This document shows, piece after piece, positions 43,625 to 53,263 of a stretch of 64,000 bases of DNA (within the stretch, counting starts at the first letter, position 1; each line of letters starts with the position of its first letter). Under the pieces are notes generated by a model, which was not told where the DNA came from, made no database searches, and saw nothing but the letters and a program-made list of their open reading frames with translations. The stretch is from assembly GCF_026072635.1 (NCBI RefSeq), contig NZ_AP023081.1:32501-96500 (forward strand), read 5' to 3'. The stretch is from Pseudomonas solani (GTDB lineage Bacteria; Pseudomonadota; Gammaproteobacteria; Pseudomonadales; Pseudomonadaceae). Both the position numbers and the translations under genes were made by a program.

Positions 43625-44821
43625 CTAGCCGAAGGTTTGCATGTACGGCCCAGCACTCAGGCGGATGGCGGCAGCCACGTTCGGCGCTCGCTCGCACAGC
43701 TCGGTCGAGCGGCCCAGCACACGTTCCAACGCTTCCAGTTGCCCACGAATGACCTCTTCCGGCCGAGCTACGTCGCACGCACCGGCGAACTCGAGCAACC
43801 CCTGTCTGGAAGCGAGCAGTGACTTGTTACCGACCAGATCCAGTGCCAGTACGTCCTCGGGAATGTAGGCCGTGGTGTTGACGATGTCGTAGGCCGGCGC
43901 CAGCCGTGCATCACGCTGCGTAGGGTCGGAATACAGCAGTCCGAAGTTCTTGAGGTGGGCATCACCATTTCCGACGATGCAGCTCAAGCTGACCATCGCG
44001 AACAACTGCGCCAGCGAACCCTGCACCTGCTCCGGCGAGCAGAACAGACGGATGGCCTTGGCGATGGCCGAGTAGCTCTTGCTGTACTTCTGCTCCGCAG
44101 CCAGGCCCATCAACGCAGCCATGTCCTCGAAACCGATGGGATCGAGTTGCTCGTCCCGATCGAAACGGCGCATGACGAACAGCCGGGTGTTATCGGACAG
44201 GTAGAACTCCGGCACCGCAATCCCCGCCTCCCTGGCCACGGACATGCAAAGGAACTCGTTGATAGCCAGCCCAGGAAACTCGTCACGACCGCTCTTGATG
44301 ATCAGTTCGGAGGTTTTCGACGTGAACCGCTGTGAAGCAGCGCCCGACTGCTCTGGAACCAGCACCTTCGGCTGCACGCCCGAAATCCCGGCGCGCAAAA
44401 TGTAACGGTCCACCAGGCTGGCAAAAATATCCTCCGTACCATCCCAAGCGAGGATTTCCTCCAGTCTTTCGCCCGGGAACTGCTGTCGCCGCAGAAGCGC
44501 ATCGACCTCATCCGAGCTGACGGCTACCCGCCCGATAGGTGAGCTGCTGCCAGAAAGCGCCAGCAGCAACATGGGATCGACACGCACCATCTTGGCCAGG
44601 CGATTGCGCAATTGCTCCAGGACATAGCCTTCCGGCAGGTTCATCTGGAAGATCGGGTGCAGCTCCCGGTAGCGGTATTCATCCACACGCACAGGCATGA
44701 GCAGGCTGATCGACGCCTGCGCCCTGGCCTCTTCGTGGTAGCGAAACAGATAGTCCCCGTTGGAGCTGAGCACCCTCCCACTCTCGCCCTCTGGCGTTGC
44801 CACCCGCAGCACGGCCGTCAT
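43625..44821 (-). CDS. hipA: HipA-family serine/threonine kinase toxin
   Basis: A 398-residue HipA-like kinase. The N-terminal Couple_hipA-type part (GRVLSSNGDYLFRYHEEA) is followed by the kinase core: GISGVQPKVLV (P-loop-like), FVMRRFDRD, the catalytic GNGDAHLKNFG and the metal-binding APAYDIV. In E. coli HipA phosphorylates GltX and promotes persistence; the substrate here is unknown. It overlaps the upstream antitoxin stop by one base. Kinase residues look intact, so the toxin is probably functional and must be held in check by the antitoxin. Confidence 0.9.
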   Translation of the reverse strand: MTAVLRVATPEGESGRVLSSNGDYLFRYHEEARAQASISLLMPVRVDEYRYRELHPIFQMNLPEGYVLEQLRNRLAKMVRVDPMLLLALSGSSSPIGRVAVSSDEVDALLRRQQFPGERLEEILAWDGTEDIFASLVDRYILRAGISGVQPKVLVPEQSGAASQRFTSKTSELIIKSGRDEFPGLAINEFLCMSVAREAGIAVPEFYLSDNTRLFVMRRFDRDEQLDPIGFEDMAALMGLAAEQKYSKSYSAIAKAIRLFCSPEQVQGSLAQLFAMVSLSCIVGNGDAHLKNFGLLYSDPTQRDARLAPAYDIVNTTAYIPEDVLALDLVGNKSLLASRQGLLEFAGACDVARPEEVIRGQLEALERVLGRSTELCERAPNVAAAIRLSAGPYMQTFG

Positions 44822-45072
44822 CAGTCGAACACTCCGTGGATCTCGTCCAGCGTCGGCATGGCCGCAGGTATCAGCGCGAACTCACAGTCCATGGCTCCCA
44901 GCGCTCGCGCATAGGCCACCACGCCAACCGACAAGTCGCCTCTCTCGATAGCGATGACCTTCTGCCGGGTGATGCCTGCCAGCCCAGCCAGCCTGGCTTG
45001 GGTGAGCCCGCGATTCAGGCGGCACTGCCGGATCTTCTCGCCCAGGCGTGCCGTGATAATGGAATGATCCAT
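44821..45072 (-). CDS. hipB: HipB-like HTH antitoxin
   Basis: An 83-residue XRE helix-turn-helix protein (LTQARLAGLAGITRQKVIAIERGDLSVGV) that should bind HipA and repress the operon. It begins 6 bases downstream of an inverted repeat (45079-45112), consistent with autoregulation. It is first in the two-gene operon. Confidence 0.9.
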   Translation of the reverse strand: MDHSIITARLGEKIRQCRLNRGLTQARLAGLAGITRQKVIAIERGDLSVGVVAYARALGAMDCEFALIPAAMPTLDEIHGVFD

Positions 45073-45078
45073 GTTCTA

Positions 45079-45112
45079 TATACGTAACAAATTATATTGA
45101 ATGTAACGTATA
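45079..45112. promoter_or_regulatory. Operator of the hipBA operon
   Basis: TATACGTAAC (45079-45088) and GTAACGTATA (45103-45112) are inverse copies at 9 of 10 positions, centres 24 bases apart. The AT-rich spacer between them (TTATATTG) could hold a -10 box, so a HipB dimer bound here would block polymerase. Confidence 0.6.
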
Positions 45113-45267
45113 CCTAACTTACAGAAAGATCAAAGCGAACCAACACCGCCCGATCAAGCACCGACAAAGGCGTCATTCAGGCGACCCAACTGCAACCGTC
45201 AGACTGAGCGCTGCTCGTGCTGCCCCGACATCCCCAGGGCTACCCCGCTGCGACGCTCAGCCCCGCG

Positions 45268-45298
45268 CATTGGGCCTCGTGCCTCGGCCCAACCTACG
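45268..45298. repeat. Inverted REP-like palindrome unit
   Basis: TTGGGCCTCGTGCC and GGCCCAACCTACG: a reverse-orientation copy of the unit at 39040-39070. It lies just downstream of the PhyH-type gene, at the end of the catabolic transcript. Confidence 0.65.
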
Positions 45299-45310
45299 CC
45301 CCTCCCCCCG

Positions 45311-46138
45311 TCACTCCCTCGGCCAGAGCTGCGGGAACAACCGGTGCTCCATCGGTGCGCCGGCGGGCAGTTCGTCCGCCAGGCCGGGGAATTCCGGGGA
45401 GGTTTTCCAGGGTCGGGGCGCATGGACCATGTCGTCACCGAGAAAGCGCAGGGAGTAGGCGCGGCGCCGGCGTTCACCGCCTACGCCGCCGGAGGCGTGG
45501 AGGGTGAGCATGTGGAAGAACACCGCGTCGCCCGGCTCCAGCGCCCAGCCGAGGATGGGCCAGCGGGCGCGATCCGCCTCGATATCGGGCAGGTCGGCCA
45601 GGGTGCCTTCGGGGAACCATCGGGCCTGGTTGTCGAGGAAGGTGCGTGGCATGAGCCAGGGTCCCAGGTGGGAGCCGGCGACGAACTCCAGGGTGGCGTC
45701 CCGGGCCACCGGGTCGACGGGCATCCACATGCTGCAGTTCTGCCGGCCCTCGACGTTGTAGTAGGGCTGGTCCTGGTGCCAGGGGGTGCGCTGCCGGGTG
45801 TTGGGTTCCTTGACCAGCAGGTGGTCGTGGTAGAGACGCGCGCTGCCGCCGCCCATGAGCTGCGCGGCCACGGAGCCGACACGGCTTTCGAAGATGAAGC
45901 GGCGGTACTCGTCGAATTCCCGCCAGTTGCAGAAGTCCTCGAAGAACCAGCCGGGGTCGTCCTCGCGGCTGGCGACCTTGGCGCGCTCGCTGGGGCTGGC
46001 GAGGTTGCGCTCGATGCCCAGCTGCAGCAGCTCCACTTCCTCCGGGGTGAACAGCTGGCGCACGCAGATGGCGCCGTCGCGGTGGAAGTCGTCGATCAGC
46101 GTGCGGGGCAGTTCGAACTCGTAGGGATGCGAGGTCAT
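45311..46138 (-). CDS. Phytanoyl-CoA dioxygenase-family 2OG oxygenase
   Basis: A 275-residue Fe(II)/2-oxoglutarate enzyme. Iron ligands are in [10 protein letters not shown] (HxD) and the distal His in MLTLHASGG; the Arg in YSLRFLGDD should bind 2-oxoglutarate. The family hydroxylates small substrates or acyl-CoAs. Its ATG overlaps the permease stop by four bases, so it is coupled to that gene and probably acts on whatever the permease imports, or on an intermediate of the carnitine-type pathway upstream. The exact substrate is unknown. It is the last gene of the minus-strand cluster. Confidence 0.85.
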   Translation of the reverse strand: MTSHPYEFELPRTLIDDFHRDGAICVRQLFTPEEVELLQLGIERNLASPSERAKVASREDDPGWFFEDFCNWREFDEYRRFIFESRVGSVAAQLMGGGSARLYHDHLLVKEPNTRQRTPWHQDQPYYNVEGRQNCSMWMPVDPVARDATLEFVAGSHLGPWLMPRTFLDNQARWFPEGTLADLPDIEADRARWPILGWALEPGDAVFFHMLTLHASGGVGGERRRRAYSLRFLGDDMVHAPRPWKTSPEFPGLADELPAGAPMEHRLFPQLWPRE

Positions 46139-47548
46139 GCGGGCTCTCCTTGGCGGTGCGGCGGTGCCGGCGTGGCGGGTGCAGGCCGGGCGTCGTCACC
46201 CGGCCGGCCCCAGAGACGGTAGGCGATGCTGAGCAGCACCAGCCAGGCGGCACCGATGTACAGGGCGGTGCGGGTATCGGGGAACAACGCCAGCACCACG
46301 AAAATGAACAGCATGAAGGCGATGGTGAGGTACTGCCCCAGGGCCAGAACGGCACCGGGAAGCCGAGGGCGGCTACCTCCTCCCGCCCCAGGCCACGGCG
46401 CATGGCGACCTGGGAGAGCAGGATCATCAACCAGACCCAGACCACGGAAAAGGTCACCAGGGAGGCGAACAGCAGGAACAGTTCGTTGGGCAGCAGGTAG
46501 TTGAGCAGCACGCCCAGCAACAGCGCGAGGGTCATCATCAGCACCGTCATCCAGGGCACGCCGGCGGCCGAGAGCTTGCCGAAAGAGGCCGGCGCCTGGC
46601 CGTTGCCGGCCATGCCATAGAGCATGCGCCCGGTGCTGAAGATGTCGCTGTTGATGGCGGAGATGGCCGCCGAGATCACCACCAGGTTGAGGATGCTGGC
46701 GGCCGAGTCGATGCCCAGCCCGCTGAAGATCTGCACGAAGGGGCTGCCCTCGCTGCCGATGCGCGACCAGGGCCAGATGGCCATGAGCACCAGCAGGGTG
46801 AGCACGTAGAACAGCAGGATGCGCAGTGGCACCGTGTTGATGGCCTTGGGGATCATCCGCTGCGGGTTCTGCGCCTCGCCGGCGGTGAGGCCGATCACCT
46901 CGATGCCGCCGAAGGCGAAGATGACGATGGTGAAGGACGCCACCATCCCCTCCAGCCCATTGGGGAAGAAGCCGCCATGGGCCCAGAGGTTGGCGAAGCC
47001 CGCCACGCTTTCGGCGCCGCCCAGCGGGATGCCGGCGACCAGCACCGCCAGTCCGGCGAGGATCATCGCCACGATGGCCACCACCTTGAGCAGCGAGAGC
47101 CAGAACTCCAGTTCGCCGAACACCCGCACGCTGCACAGGTTGATGGCGGCGATGACCAGGACGATGCCCAGCACCCAGAGCCAGCGCGGCGTATCCGGAA
47201 ACCACAGGCCCATGTAGATGCCGAAGGCGGTCACGTCGGCGAGGCACACCATCAACATCGAGAAGGCGTAGGTCCAGCCGGTGAGAAAGCCCCAATAGCG
47301 CCCCAGGTAGCGGCTGGCGTAGTGGCCGAAGGAGCCGGCCACCGGCGTGCGCACCGCCATCTCGCCCAGGGCGCGCATCATCAGGTACACCGCCGCGCCG
47401 GCGATGAGGTAGGCCAGCAGCACCGAGGGCCCTGCGCGCTGGATGGCCGCCGCCGAGCCGTAGAACAGCCCGGTGCCGATGGCAGAACCCAGGGCCATGA
47501 AGCGGATATGCCGGGCGTTGAGCCCCGGCGCAAGGTAGGTAGTTCCAT
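46135..47548 (-). pseudogene. ProY-like amino acid permease, two apparent 1-base deletions
   Basis: A 12-helix APC-superfamily permease very like E. coli ProY ([20 protein letters not shown] near the start). As written the gene is broken twice. The ATG at 47548, with AGAGAG upstream, is one base out of frame with the conserved start; adding one G to its GG gives [14 protein letters not shown]. Near the end the frame leaves the family sequence after PVPFWPWG; adding one G at 46336-46339 restores [13 protein letters not shown] and the stop at 46135. Both may be sequencing errors in G runs, in which case the gene is intact. It sits between the carnitine monooxygenase reductase and the PhyH-type gene. 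Confidence 0.8.
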
Positions 47549-47585
47549 TGCGTCGTCTCTCTTGTTGTTATCGCCAGAAGCGGCG

Positions 47586-48557
47586 TTAAAGATCCAGCAC
47601 CAGGCGCTCGCCCAGGGCCCGTGAGACGCACAGCATCAGTGTGCGCTGGGCGGCTTTTTCGTCGTCGCTGAGGTACTGGTCGAGGTGCAGGGCCTCGCCT
47701 TCGAGGATGCGGGTTTCGCAACTGCCGCAGATGCCGGCGCGGCAGAGGCTTTCCACAGGGGCGGCGCGGGCTCGCTGGATGGTGGTAAGGATGCTGGTGC
47801 CCGCCTCCACGTGCAGCTCGCGGCCCGACTTGGCCAGCACCAGGGTGAAGGCATGGCCGACTTGAGGGGCTGCGCTGAAGCGCTCCCAGTGCAGGCGTGC
47901 CTCGGCGATGCCGGCGGCACGGGCGGTGGCCAGGGTGGCATCGATCAATGCCGGCGGGCCGCAGACGTAGAGGTGATCGCGCGCCTGCAACTGCGCCACC
48001 AGCGCGGGCAGGTCCAGGCGCTTGCCTTCGTGACCGGGGTAGAGGTGCACGCGCCCGCCGTGGCGGGCCTCGGCCAGCTCGTCGAGAAAGGCACCGCGTT
48101 CGGTATTGCGGAAGGCGTAGTGCAACTCGTAATCGGCGACCCGGGCGTGCAGTTCGTGCAGGTGAGCGAGAAAGGGGGTGATGCCGATGCCGCCGGCGAT
48201 CAACAGGTGCCTGTCCGCTTCCGCGTGCAGGGCGAACAGGTTGTTGGGCGGGCTGATCCACAACCGGCTGCCAACCTGCACCCGCTGGTGCATGAAGGCC
48301 GAGCCGCCGTTGCCCTGCACTTCCAGCTGCACGCCGATGCGGTAGTGCTGGAGCTCGGCCGGGGCACCCAACAGGGAATAGGCATTGCTGTAGCGCTGCC
48401 CCGCCTCGCCTTCCATGTGCACGTTGATGTGGCTGCCGCCAGTGAAGGCCGGCAGCGGCCTGCCATCGTCACGGGCGAGGGTGAAGCGCTTCACCAACGG
48501 GGTGATGCTGGTGATATCGGTCACCCGCACGTCCATCCGCTCCAGATCCTGAGCCAT
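47586..48557 (-). CDS. cntB: Carnitine monooxygenase reductase-type subunit (CntB-like)
   Basis: A 323-residue electron-transfer protein of the PDR/VanB family: an FAD domain (RYSNAYSLL), an NAD(P)H domain ([12 protein letters not shown] and [10 protein letters not shown]), and a C-terminal plant-type [2Fe-2S] domain with cysteines in CRAGICGSC and LMLC. It would pass electrons from NADH to the Rieske oxygenase encoded immediately upstream, 57 bases away. The domain order matches the known CntB of Acinetobacter. A reductase for a related betaine demethylase is the alternative. Confidence 0.87.
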   Translation of the reverse strand: MAQDLERMDVRVTDITSITPLVKRFTLARDDGRPLPAFTGGSHINVHMEGEAGQRYSNAYSLLGAPAELQHYRIGVQLEVQGNGGSAFMHQRVQVGSRLWISPPNNLFALHAEADRHLLIAGGIGITPFLAHLHELHARVADYELHYAFRNTERGAFLDELAEARHGGRVHLYPGHEGKRLDLPALVAQLQARDHLYVCGPPALIDATLATARAAGIAEARLHWERFSAAPQVGHAFTLVLAKSGRELHVEAGTSILTTIQRARAAPVESLCRAGICGSCETRILEGEALHLDQYLSDDEKAAQRTLMLCVSRALGERLVLDL

Positions 48558-48614
48558 CTGCCACCTCCTGCCAGTAGAGGCGGCGCCGCCACACCGGGCC
48601 GGCGCCGCACGCCA

Positions 48615-49736
48615 TCAACGCCCCTGGTGCGCCTGGGCGATCAGGTTGTGGAAGTGGGCGATGCCGTGCTCGCTCTCCCCGCTGCGCTGGCGGTCGGTCA
48701 TGATCCGCCCCTGCCCCCGGTAGCCCCGGGAGCGCAGCCCCTTTTGCACGCTCTCCACCAGGCGCAGGTCTTCCGGGCGGAACACGTCGCGGTACCACTC
48801 GATCAGCGCTCGCTGTGCGGCGGTGAGCTCCTTGTTGAGGAAGTAGATCTCGTACTGCTGCCGGGTGATTTCGGCACTCACCGGCAACTCGTAGATCACC
48901 GTCATGAAGTCCGCACCCGGCGGCACGTTGAACATGGTGCAGGGCCAGGCCCAGAAGCCGGCGAAGGATGGGTCCTGCACTGATTCGTCGAACGTGAAGG
49001 ACTGCTCCGAGGGCTTGGCCACGCCGTATTGCAGCGTCCAGTTGCCGTGCAGGCTGTGGGTGTAGCGGTTGACGTCCACCGAGTCGGAGAAGCCCGGATG
49101 CGCCGGGCCGCAGTGGTAGCACTCCATGTAGTTGTCGACGATGGATTTCCAGTTGGCCTCCGTCTCGGTGATGAAGCGGGCGGCCAGGTGCAACTCGTCG
49201 ATCACCGGGCAGGCATCGCGCAGGGCGGCTTCGAAGCCGGGCAGCTGCTCCTCCACCGGGGCTGCATCCATGTCCATGTTGATGAAGATGAAGCCGGCAT
49301 GCTCCTGCACCCGCAACGGCACCAGGCTGGAGGCGGTTTTGTCGAACGCCTCCACGTCGGCGCAGTTGCGCGCATGGGCCAGCTCGCCGTCGAGGCGGAA
49401 GGCCCAGGCGTGGTACGGGCAGGTGATGACGTTCTTCGCCATGCCGCTGCCCTGCAGCAACTGGTGCCCGCGATGGGGGCAGACGTTGTAGAAGGCGCGC
49501 AGCACCGCGTCCCGCCCGCGCACGATGATGATGCTCTCGCCTATCAGCTCGCGAGTGACGTAGGCGTTGTTCTCGGCCAACTCGCTGCGGTGCCCCACGC
49601 AGACCCAGCTGCGGGCGAGGATGGCCTCCTTCTCGTACTCGAAGACCGCCTGGTGCGTGTAGTAGCTGGCGGGCAGGGTGTGGGCGACCTCGGGGTCGGC
49701 GCAGAAGTCGGCAGGCAGTCTCTGGATGCTGTTCAT
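48615..49736 (-). CDS. cntA: Carnitine monooxygenase oxygenase subunit (CntA-like Rieske)
   Basis: A 373-residue Rieske oxygenase that by family would cleave L-carnitine to trimethylamine and malic semialdehyde. The Rieske ligands are in CPHRGH and CPYHAW. The catalytic part has NYMECYHCGPAHPG, with bridging Glu205 and iron ligands His208 and His213, and the later Asp in FRPEDLRLVES. Counting from the second ATG (49736) gives the same residue numbers I recall for Acinetobacter CntA, and the sequence reads very similarly throughout. GAGGAG lies eight bases before this ATG; the ATG at 49739 is the alternative. The neighbouring BCCT transporter, reductase and dehydrogenase fit the cnt pathway. 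Confidence 0.9.
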   Translation of the reverse strand: MNSIQRLPADFCADPEVAHTLPASYYTHQAVFEYEKEAILARSWVCVGHRSELAENNAYVTRELIGESIIIVRGRDAVLRAFYNVCPHRGHQLLQGSGMAKNVITCPYHAWAFRLDGELAHARNCADVEAFDKTASSLVPLRVQEHAGFIFINMDMDAAPVEEQLPGFEAALRDACPVIDELHLAARFITETEANWKSIVDNYMECYHCGPAHPGFSDSVDVNRYTHSLHGNWTLQYGVAKPSEQSFTFDESVQDPSFAGFWAWPCTMFNVPPGADFMTVIYELPVSAEITRQQYEIYFLNKELTAAQRALIEWYRDVFRPEDLRLVESVQKGLRSRGYRGQGRIMTDRQRSGESEHGIAHFHNLIAQAHQGR

Positions 49737-49858
49737 CATCGGTACTCCTCTGTGGCGCATGGCCGGGCGCGGCCCGGGCGTATGCAGCTTCTCGTGGGTA
49801 TTGCGATCGGGGGAATGCAGCAAACCAGGCCCGCCCCCGATTCGGGTCATGGCGTTGA

Positions 49859-51457
49859 TCAGGGTGCAGGGGCGATGGCGGCGGCCTCGCCGGCCTTGTC
49901 GTCACCGGCTTGCGCCAGGCGACGGGATTCCTCGGCAATGCGCTGGGCCGGCACCTGGCCGTAATCCTCCAGCAGCCAGCGGAACAGCCCCCAGATCATC
50001 ACCAGCAGGATCAGCGTGAAGGGAATGGCGGTGAGCACCACCGCCGTCTTCATGGTGGGCAGGGAGGCCTTGGCGAAGAGCATCGCCAGCGGGATCAGCG
50101 TCAGCATCACGCACCAGAACAGCCGGTGCATGGGCGCCGGGTCCTGCCCCTCGCGCAGGTTGCGGGTGCTGGTGGCGGCCACGGCGTAGGCGACGGCGTC
50201 CATGTGCGAGGCACAGAACACCGCCATGAGGAACAGGTAAGCCGCGAGGAACAGCTTGCCCAGGGGCAGCGCATTGAGCAGCCGCTCCACCGCCGCCTCG
50301 CCGCCCTGGCTGGCGAGGATGCCCGGCACATCGATGGCACCAATGACGAACTGGTGGACGCTGTAGCTGCCCAGCACGCCGAAGAAGAACCAGCAGCCGG
50401 CGGTGCCGCCGAGCACCAGCGCGGCGATCACCTCGCGCACCGTGCGCCCACGGGAAACGCGGGTGACGAACATCGCCACCCCCGGCGCGTAGGACACCCA
50501 CCAGAGCCAATAGAACACCGTCCAGTTGCGGGTGAAGGCGCCCTCGCCCGCCGGGTCGGTGAACAGGCTCATGCGCACGAAGTTCTGCAGGGTGATGCCG
50601 AAGGCGTTGGCGGTGTTGTCGAGGATGAAGCGCGTGGGCCCCATCACCAGCAACAGGCAGGCGAAGCCCAGTACGCCGAAGCCCACCATCTGCGCCAGGC
50701 GCTGCATGCCGCCATCGATACCGACGTAGGAGCTGAGGGAGAACACCAACGCCACCAGGCCGATGACCAGCACCTGGGTGATGAAGGTGTCGGGGATGCC
50801 GGTGAGGCTGGCCAGGCCCCGCGTCAGCGTGGCGGCGGTGACCGCGAGCGGCACGGTCAGGGCGCCGAACATGGTGAGCAGGAACACCAGGTCCACCAGC
50901 CGGCCCACCGGCCCCTGGGCGCGGAAGCCGGTCACCGCCTCGACGATGGACGCCAGCCCCAGGCCGCTGCGCTTGCGCACGTGGAAGTGGTAGGCCAGCG
51001 CCAGGGATGACAGCGCATACACCGCCCAGGCGCTGATGCCCCAGTGGAAGAAGGTGAAGCTGACGCTGTGCTCCAGCGCCTGCGTGGAACCGGGCGTCAG
51101 GTTCAGGCCCGGCGTCTGGTAGTAGTAGGCCCACTCCATCACGCCCCAGTAGAGGGTCGAGGAGCCCAGCCCCGCGCAGATGAACATGAATACCCAGGTG
51201 GTGTTGCCGAACTCCGGGCGGCCGGCGCCCAGGCGGATGTGCCCGTACTTGCTGAAGGCCAGGTAGAGCACCGCCACCCCGCACGCGAAGACGAACAACT
51301 GCACCAGGGTGCCGAAGGTGCGGGTGGATGACTCGAAGAGGCGGTTGGCGAAGGCCTCGGACTCCAGCGGGAAAAGCGCCAGCCCGGCCACGGTGATGGA
51401 GACGACGATCAGGCTCGCGCTGGTGAGAAAGAAATCCTTGCGGGTGTTCTCGGTCAT
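49859..51457 (-). CDS. BCCT-family betaine/carnitine/choline transporter
   Basis: A 532-residue inner-membrane protein with 12 helices. The BCCT signature is in helix 8 ([30 protein letters not shown]). It should import a trimethylammonium compound for the adjacent monooxygenase. The C-terminus is short and charged. GGGAGG lies five bases before the ATG at 51457. In the sequence as given the frame is continuous with the upstream dehydrogenase gene, because that gene's stop is lost by a frameshift; I treat them as separate genes. Confidence 0.92.
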   Translation of the reverse strand: MTENTRKDFFLTSASLIVVSITVAGLALFPLESEAFANRLFESSTRTFGTLVQLFVFACGVAVLYLAFSKYGHIRLGAGRPEFGNTTWVFMFICAGLGSSTLYWGVMEWAYYYQTPGLNLTPGSTQALEHSVSFTFFHWGISAWAVYALSSLALAYHFHVRKRSGLGLASIVEAVTGFRAQGPVGRLVDLVFLLTMFGALTVPLAVTAATLTRGLASLTGIPDTFITQVLVIGLVALVFSLSSYVGIDGGMQRLAQMVGFGVLGFACLLLVMGPTRFILDNTANAFGITLQNFVRMSLFTDPAGEGAFTRNWTVFYWLWWVSYAPGVAMFVTRVSRGRTVREVIAALVLGGTAGCWFFFGVLGSYSVHQFVIGAIDVPGILASQGGEAAVERLLNALPLGKLFLAAYLFLMAVFCASHMDAVAYAVAATSTRNLREGQDPAPMHRLFWCVMLTLIPLAMLFAKASLPTMKTAVVLTAIPFTLILLVMIWGLFRWLLEDYGQVPAQRIAEESRRLAQAGDDKAGEAAAIAPAP

Positions 51458-51551
51458 GCATGCCTCCCGGTTGTGTCGAGCCGAACTCGACGCACAGGTT
51501 GTTGTTCTCTGGCAAGGGGCGGTGCGGCCTGGGCGGCACCGGGCCGGCGCG

Positions 51552-53023
51552 CTAGCGTTGGTACCACCCCAGGGCGCGTCGGCCTGGTACTGCGTGACCT
51601 GTTTCACCTCCAGGTAGTTGTCGAGCCCCCAGGTGCCCAGCTCGCGGCCGAGCCCGCTGAGGCGGGTGCCGCCCCAGGGCGCCTGGACGAAGGTGGGTTG
51701 CGAGCAGTTGACCCAGACCACGCCCACCCGCAGTTGCCCGGCGATGCGGTCGGCGCGGTCGAGGTCGCTGCTCATCACTGCGGCGGCGAGGCCGTAGAGG
51801 CTGTCGTTGGCCATCTCCAGCGCCTGCTCGTCGGTCTTGAAGCGCTTGACGCTGAGCACCGGCCCGAACAGTTCGTGGCGCCAGAGCGGGCTGCCCGTGT
51901 GGGGCTCGTCGAAGATGGTGGGCTCGATGAAATAGCCCGACAGCAACCCTGGCGGGCGCCGGCCACCGGTGAGCAGGCGCGCGTCCTGCTTGCCCTGGGC
52001 GATGATGTCCATCACCTGGCTGTAGCGTGAGGCGCTGACCAGCGGGCCCATCTGCACACCCGGCTCGGTGCCCGGGCCGATGCAGATATCCCGGGTCGCC
52101 TCCACCAGCCGCTCCAGCAAGCGGTCGGCGATGCCTTCCTGCACCAGCAGGCGCGAGGTGGCGCTGCTGACCTGGCCCTGGTTCCAGAAGATGCCGTACA
52201 GCGCCCACTCCACGGCGGCGTCGAGGTCGGCGTCATCGAAGACGATGAGGGAGGATTTGCCGCCCAGCTCCAGCGTCAGCCGCTTGATGTCCGCCGCCGC
52301 GCCGCCCATGAGCTTGGCGCCGGTGACCGGCCGGCCGGAGAAGGCCAGCTTGTCCACCTCCGGGTGCAGGGCCAGGGCTTGCCCCGCCTCGCCGCCCAGG
52401 CCCGGCACTATGTTCAACACGCCCGGCGGCAGGCCCACCGCATGGGCGGTGTGGCCCAGCTCCAGGGCGGTGAGCGAGGTGAACTCCGAGGGCTTGAGCA
52501 CGCAGGTGGCGCCCGCCGCCAGGGCCGGGGCGACCTTCCAGGCGGCCATCAGCAGGGGGAAGTTCCAGGGGGTGATCAGCCCGGCCACGCCCACCGGCTC
52601 GTGGCGCAGGCGGCAGCTGAAGCGTGGGTCGTCCAGTTCCAGCGGCTGGTCCTGGCGCTCGTCCAGCTCGCGGGCCAGCCCGGCGTAGTAGCGGAAGCAG
52701 GCGATGGCATCGGCCACATCGCGCTCGGCCTCGGCCAGCGGCTTGCCGTTGTCGAGCACCTCCAGCAGCGCCAGCTCCTCGGTACGGTGCTCCAGGTCAT
52801 TGGCCATCGCCTCCAGGAAGGCGGCCCGCTCGCTGCCCCGGGTACGCCCCCACTCGCCTTCGAAGGCGCAGCGCGCGGCGGTCACCGCCTTGTCCACCTC
52901 CTTGGGGCTGGCGGCCGCCAGGAGCTGGATCTTCATCTCGGTAGCAGGGTTGATGCTGCTGAAGCGGTTGCGATGGGTCGGCGCGACCCAGCAGCCATCG
53001 ATGTACAGCGTTGCTGCAGTCAT
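51552..53023 (-). CDS. Aldehyde dehydrogenase with Ser at the catalytic Cys and a 3' frameshift
   Basis: About 490 residues, BetB-like. In this cluster it would oxidise malic semialdehyde to malate or a betaine aldehyde to its acid. The fold is complete: [13 protein letters not shown], the general-base Glu in LELGGKS, and [12 protein letters not shown]. However, the catalytic Cys286 position is Ser ([12 protein letters not shown] at 52166-52168) and the NAD-loop GSxxxG reads GRPVTG. The last residues run out of frame: adding one G to the CCCTGGGGTGG run near 51565 gives the normal end DAPWGWYQR and a stop at 51552. Without it translation continues into the BCCT gene. AAGGAA precedes the ATG at 53023. 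The Cys change, if real, should abolish dehydrogenase activity. Confidence 0.8.
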
Positions 53024-53263
53024 GGTGATTCCTTCACGCATTACCAGCCTGGGCCCGGTAGCTGGCAGCCGCCCGGCCCCCCTATGGCACGCCACCACCC
53101 CGCCTCGGCGGGTGGCAACGCACCAGAAGCCACGCTAGCAAGCCGCTGGCGGGCGACTTAACCGGCAGGGGGTAGATTTGCGCTGGCGGCGCAGTGGGCG
53201 AACTCGCACCGGTAATGGAAAAAAGCGGTCGGCGCCAACAAGCACACGCCGACCGCCCGGGAA

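Noticed and set aside
45474..46335. C-terminal tail of a 674-residue permease frame reading through into the dioxygenase gene
   Set aside because: The sequence after PVPFWPWG is out-of-frame translation. The family C-terminus continues in another frame to a stop at 46135.
49859..53098. A natural fusion of aldehyde dehydrogenase and BCCT transporter
   Set aside because: The linker is out-of-frame sequence. One added G restores a normal dehydrogenase end and stop, and the transporter has its own ribosome site and start.
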